From Spirometra erinaceieuropaei (lineage: Eukaryota > Platyhelminthes > Cestoda > Diphyllobothriidea > Diphyllobothriidae), in NCBI GenBank assembly GCA_902702965.1, contig CACRXP010000230.1, positions 701,850-765,849 of the forward strand: 64,000 bases of DNA. Direction: 5' to 3'. The position numbers and the translations under genes are program-made. The notes under the pieces were generated by a model. That model had not been told where the DNA came from, ran no database searches, and worked only from the letters and a program-made list of their open reading frames with translations. Below, in pieces: positions 1 through 64,000 of the stretch (positions within the stretch are counted from its first letter, which is position 1; each line of letters opens with the position of its first letter).

Positions 1-526
1 TTCTCAGTTCGTTTGTTCTTGCCATAACGGGAGGCCGATTGAAAGTCACAACTCCTTTACATTAAAAAAACAGACTCATTATTTTCTGGAGCCTGTCGCT
101 CTCTGCCTCAACGTACTGTCAAATACACATCCCGACCACAAGGTTTCCTTCGAAGACAAATCTAGGCTAACCAGTCCCGCCAAGCCCACAGTCCAGCTAA
201 ACGTCTCCTACTTCCACTACAACCTTTCCCCACCCTAGCTGCTTCGCTGTGCCAGAAAAAAGTAGACGGAAAAATCTGCATTTCCATATAATACATCAGT
301 GGGTGGAAGTTAATTAGGCCTGGCAGCTATAAAAGAACACAAAATCTCCACATATGCAAAAGATTGGGTCATTGGCCTAAGTAATGGGGGGGGGGGGGTA
401 TTCTGGAACTCAGCAGATCCACCGCGTCGTCTGCCGCATGTTCTAATGGTGCAGATCGGGGGGGGGTGTTGGCGGGCGTGGAGGTCTTGAGAGAGGCGAA
501 CAGACAAACTGCGTCTGACGCAGCGA
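1..526. other. 3' flank / 3' UTR side of the PI3K-C2 gene
   Basis: Downstream of the stop on the minus strand. It contains short poly-G runs near 388 and 458 but no polyadenylation signal I can defend and no coding similarity. Confidence 0.4.
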
Positions 527-62313
<61,787 letters not shown>

Positions 62314-64000
62314 CTGACATTAAAATTTTGCAACCGTTTCAATTTTTTAATCTCAATGATAAGTTTTAAGACATCAACAACAAAGAGATATCATTTTTTC
62401 TAGATAACTTACGGAAAAACGTGTCCAAACCTAGTTCATCAGATCAAAATCCCTCGCATTTACGTCAACCAGAACGCAAAAGCATGATCGCTCATGGCTA
62501 AATTAGGAATAAGTCGTGCTGAGACATTAAGGTGTCCCACAAGGCTCGCGCACAAAATACCTTTCAAACACTTTCATTCCCAGAATATGTCCTAAATGCA
62601 ACTCCCCGCAGTTATTTTACTTCCACGAGAAGCAGAATTTTGTCTTTCGTTGTCATAAAAACTGAATGCGTCAATTTGCCTAAAGCAAGTGAGTAAACAC
62701 TGCGTGTCCTCAACTGACCACCTAACGCGTCTGTGCATGTGTTTAGGAGGTTTATAAAAGCAGAGTATAAACCCAAATTTGTTTTTTAACCAGGAATAGA
62801 GGTTACTAGTCTTTCGGTGTCTGCCATATCATTTCTCGAAAATGAGCTTTATTTCCGAATAAATCTTGGGCGTTTTGGCAAACGACAATTCAAATCATAC
62901 ATATCTAACAAGAAACAAAGGAGGTATTATGGATCAGACTACGAAGACGAAGTGTTGACTGACGTGCTCACTGAAGTTGAAAGGTGGGTCAGTCTCATCC
63001 ATGCCAGGGCTTCACGCAGATAATTTAGATAACTATGCAGGATATTGTGATCACCGCCTTCAATTACTCTAGTATGCAACAAGAGGAGTGGAAGGCGTAA
63101 AACCGCCGAAACATGTTATAAGCAAGCAGAAGTTCAACCTATGTTTGGTGCTGTAATACAGCGTGTCAGCAGTCTCTCTGTAGACTGCAGTCGTCAATAT
63201 TTAGTACGGCTGTGTGATTAAGTTGCAGTGGACGCCATTCTCATTTATAATGCCCGCTGCTGCCTGTTTTAGGCCGGCGCAGGCTTCCAAGATATCAATA
63301 ATAAGAAATCTAAAAGGTTACCCAGAAAAAGCAAACAGGATAGCCTTTCCTGATTCAAAAACGATCGGTAGTCAACCAAAATCCACAAAAGTTCTGATCG
63401 ACGATGCATCCGTGAGTGGCTTTTATTATATCAATGCCGAAAAAGCACCATAATGGCTGGAAACAGGACTCATTAACGCTTATGCCTGTTGCTTTGGACG
63501 TACGCATATAAACGCCCGATCAACATAATTGTTAGGAGGCCAAAATTTCATGCAAGACAGGTTTTTGAAATTGCCAGTGCATGGAGGTCAGCATTATCTA
63601 AACTAAGAATTTATCGAAATGGTTTCCAGCTGGCGGCCAAATAAGTATTCTTACATATCAAGAGTTTCAATGGACAGTCTTGCAACAATAGTGCTTACGC
63701 AGTGAGAGACAGAAACAAGTTAGTCAGTCGTCTCGAGGCGGCAACTCTTTGTAGATGCTTTATATTAGCATCCCTAAGTTTGCTAGCCGGCCGCCCATTC
63801 CTGGTGGAAAATTATTAAATTTTGTGTTGACTGACATTTCCGAATGAACGAAAACAGTTTTGCTTCGCGGTTGTTGTGGTTATGCCCATCGACCGTTCGG
63901 ATAAGCTTTAAATATATACCTTAGATATGCATCCACTTTAAAAAGAGCGAGTAAGAGAAGAACGGCAGTGTGAATATCAGCGTCAAAGCGCTGTTTTGTA
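62314..64000 (-). other. Upstream intron or 5' region of the PI3K-C2 gene
   Basis: The first part of the RBD and the N-terminal region should lie here or beyond the window. I found no exon I could support. A plus-strand open stretch at 62817-63023 has no recognisable family. Confidence 0.5.

Overview
The window is eukaryotic nuclear DNA from a draft assembly. It has split coding exons with GT..AG borders, introns of 0.3 to 9.5 kb, many decayed retroelements and one run of 85 N. A parasitic flatworm, most likely a large-genome (diphyllobothriidean-type) tapeworm, fits the Penelope-like elements and the large introns around a conserved signalling gene. This assignment is an inference; no marker in the window fixes the species.

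One gene fills almost the whole window on the minus strand: a class II phosphatidylinositol 3-kinase (PI3K-C2 family). I recognise 27 coding exons between 62313 and 527. In order they encode the end of a Ras-binding domain, a helical linker, a first C2 domain, the PIK helical domain, both lobes of the lipid kinase domain, a PX domain and a C-terminal C2 domain ending in a TAA stop at 527-529. The exons total about 4.0 kb (about 1,330 codons), and intron phase agrees at nearly every junction. The N-terminus lies beyond 62313 or outside the window. One exon for the start of the PX domain (between 3224 and 8974) was not found, and the 5' border of exon 24 is uncertain. The start of the RBD exon also has two possible acceptors.

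Layout by descending coordinate: 62313-58914 RBD and linker; 56876-46957 linker end and first C2; 37527-31302 PIK helical domain; 29504-8975 kinase domain; 3223-2984 PX; 2247-527 C-terminal C2. The introns hold the repeats: Penelope-like fragments (7.2-8.7, 38.0-40.7 and 55.2-56.1 kb), a foldback element family in four copies (6.2, 19.7, 50.2 and 53.7 kb), tRNA-derived SINEs (28.8, 42.0 and 46.8 kb), a non-LTR reverse transcriptase fragment (43.6 kb) and a probable solo LTR (34.7 kb). No convincing plus-strand host gene, CRISPR array or functional RNA gene was seen.

The main points of interest are the reconstructed kinase gene, its changed DFG motif (D-F-A) and degenerate PX lipid-binding loop, a 32-nt microexon, and the structured repeat families.
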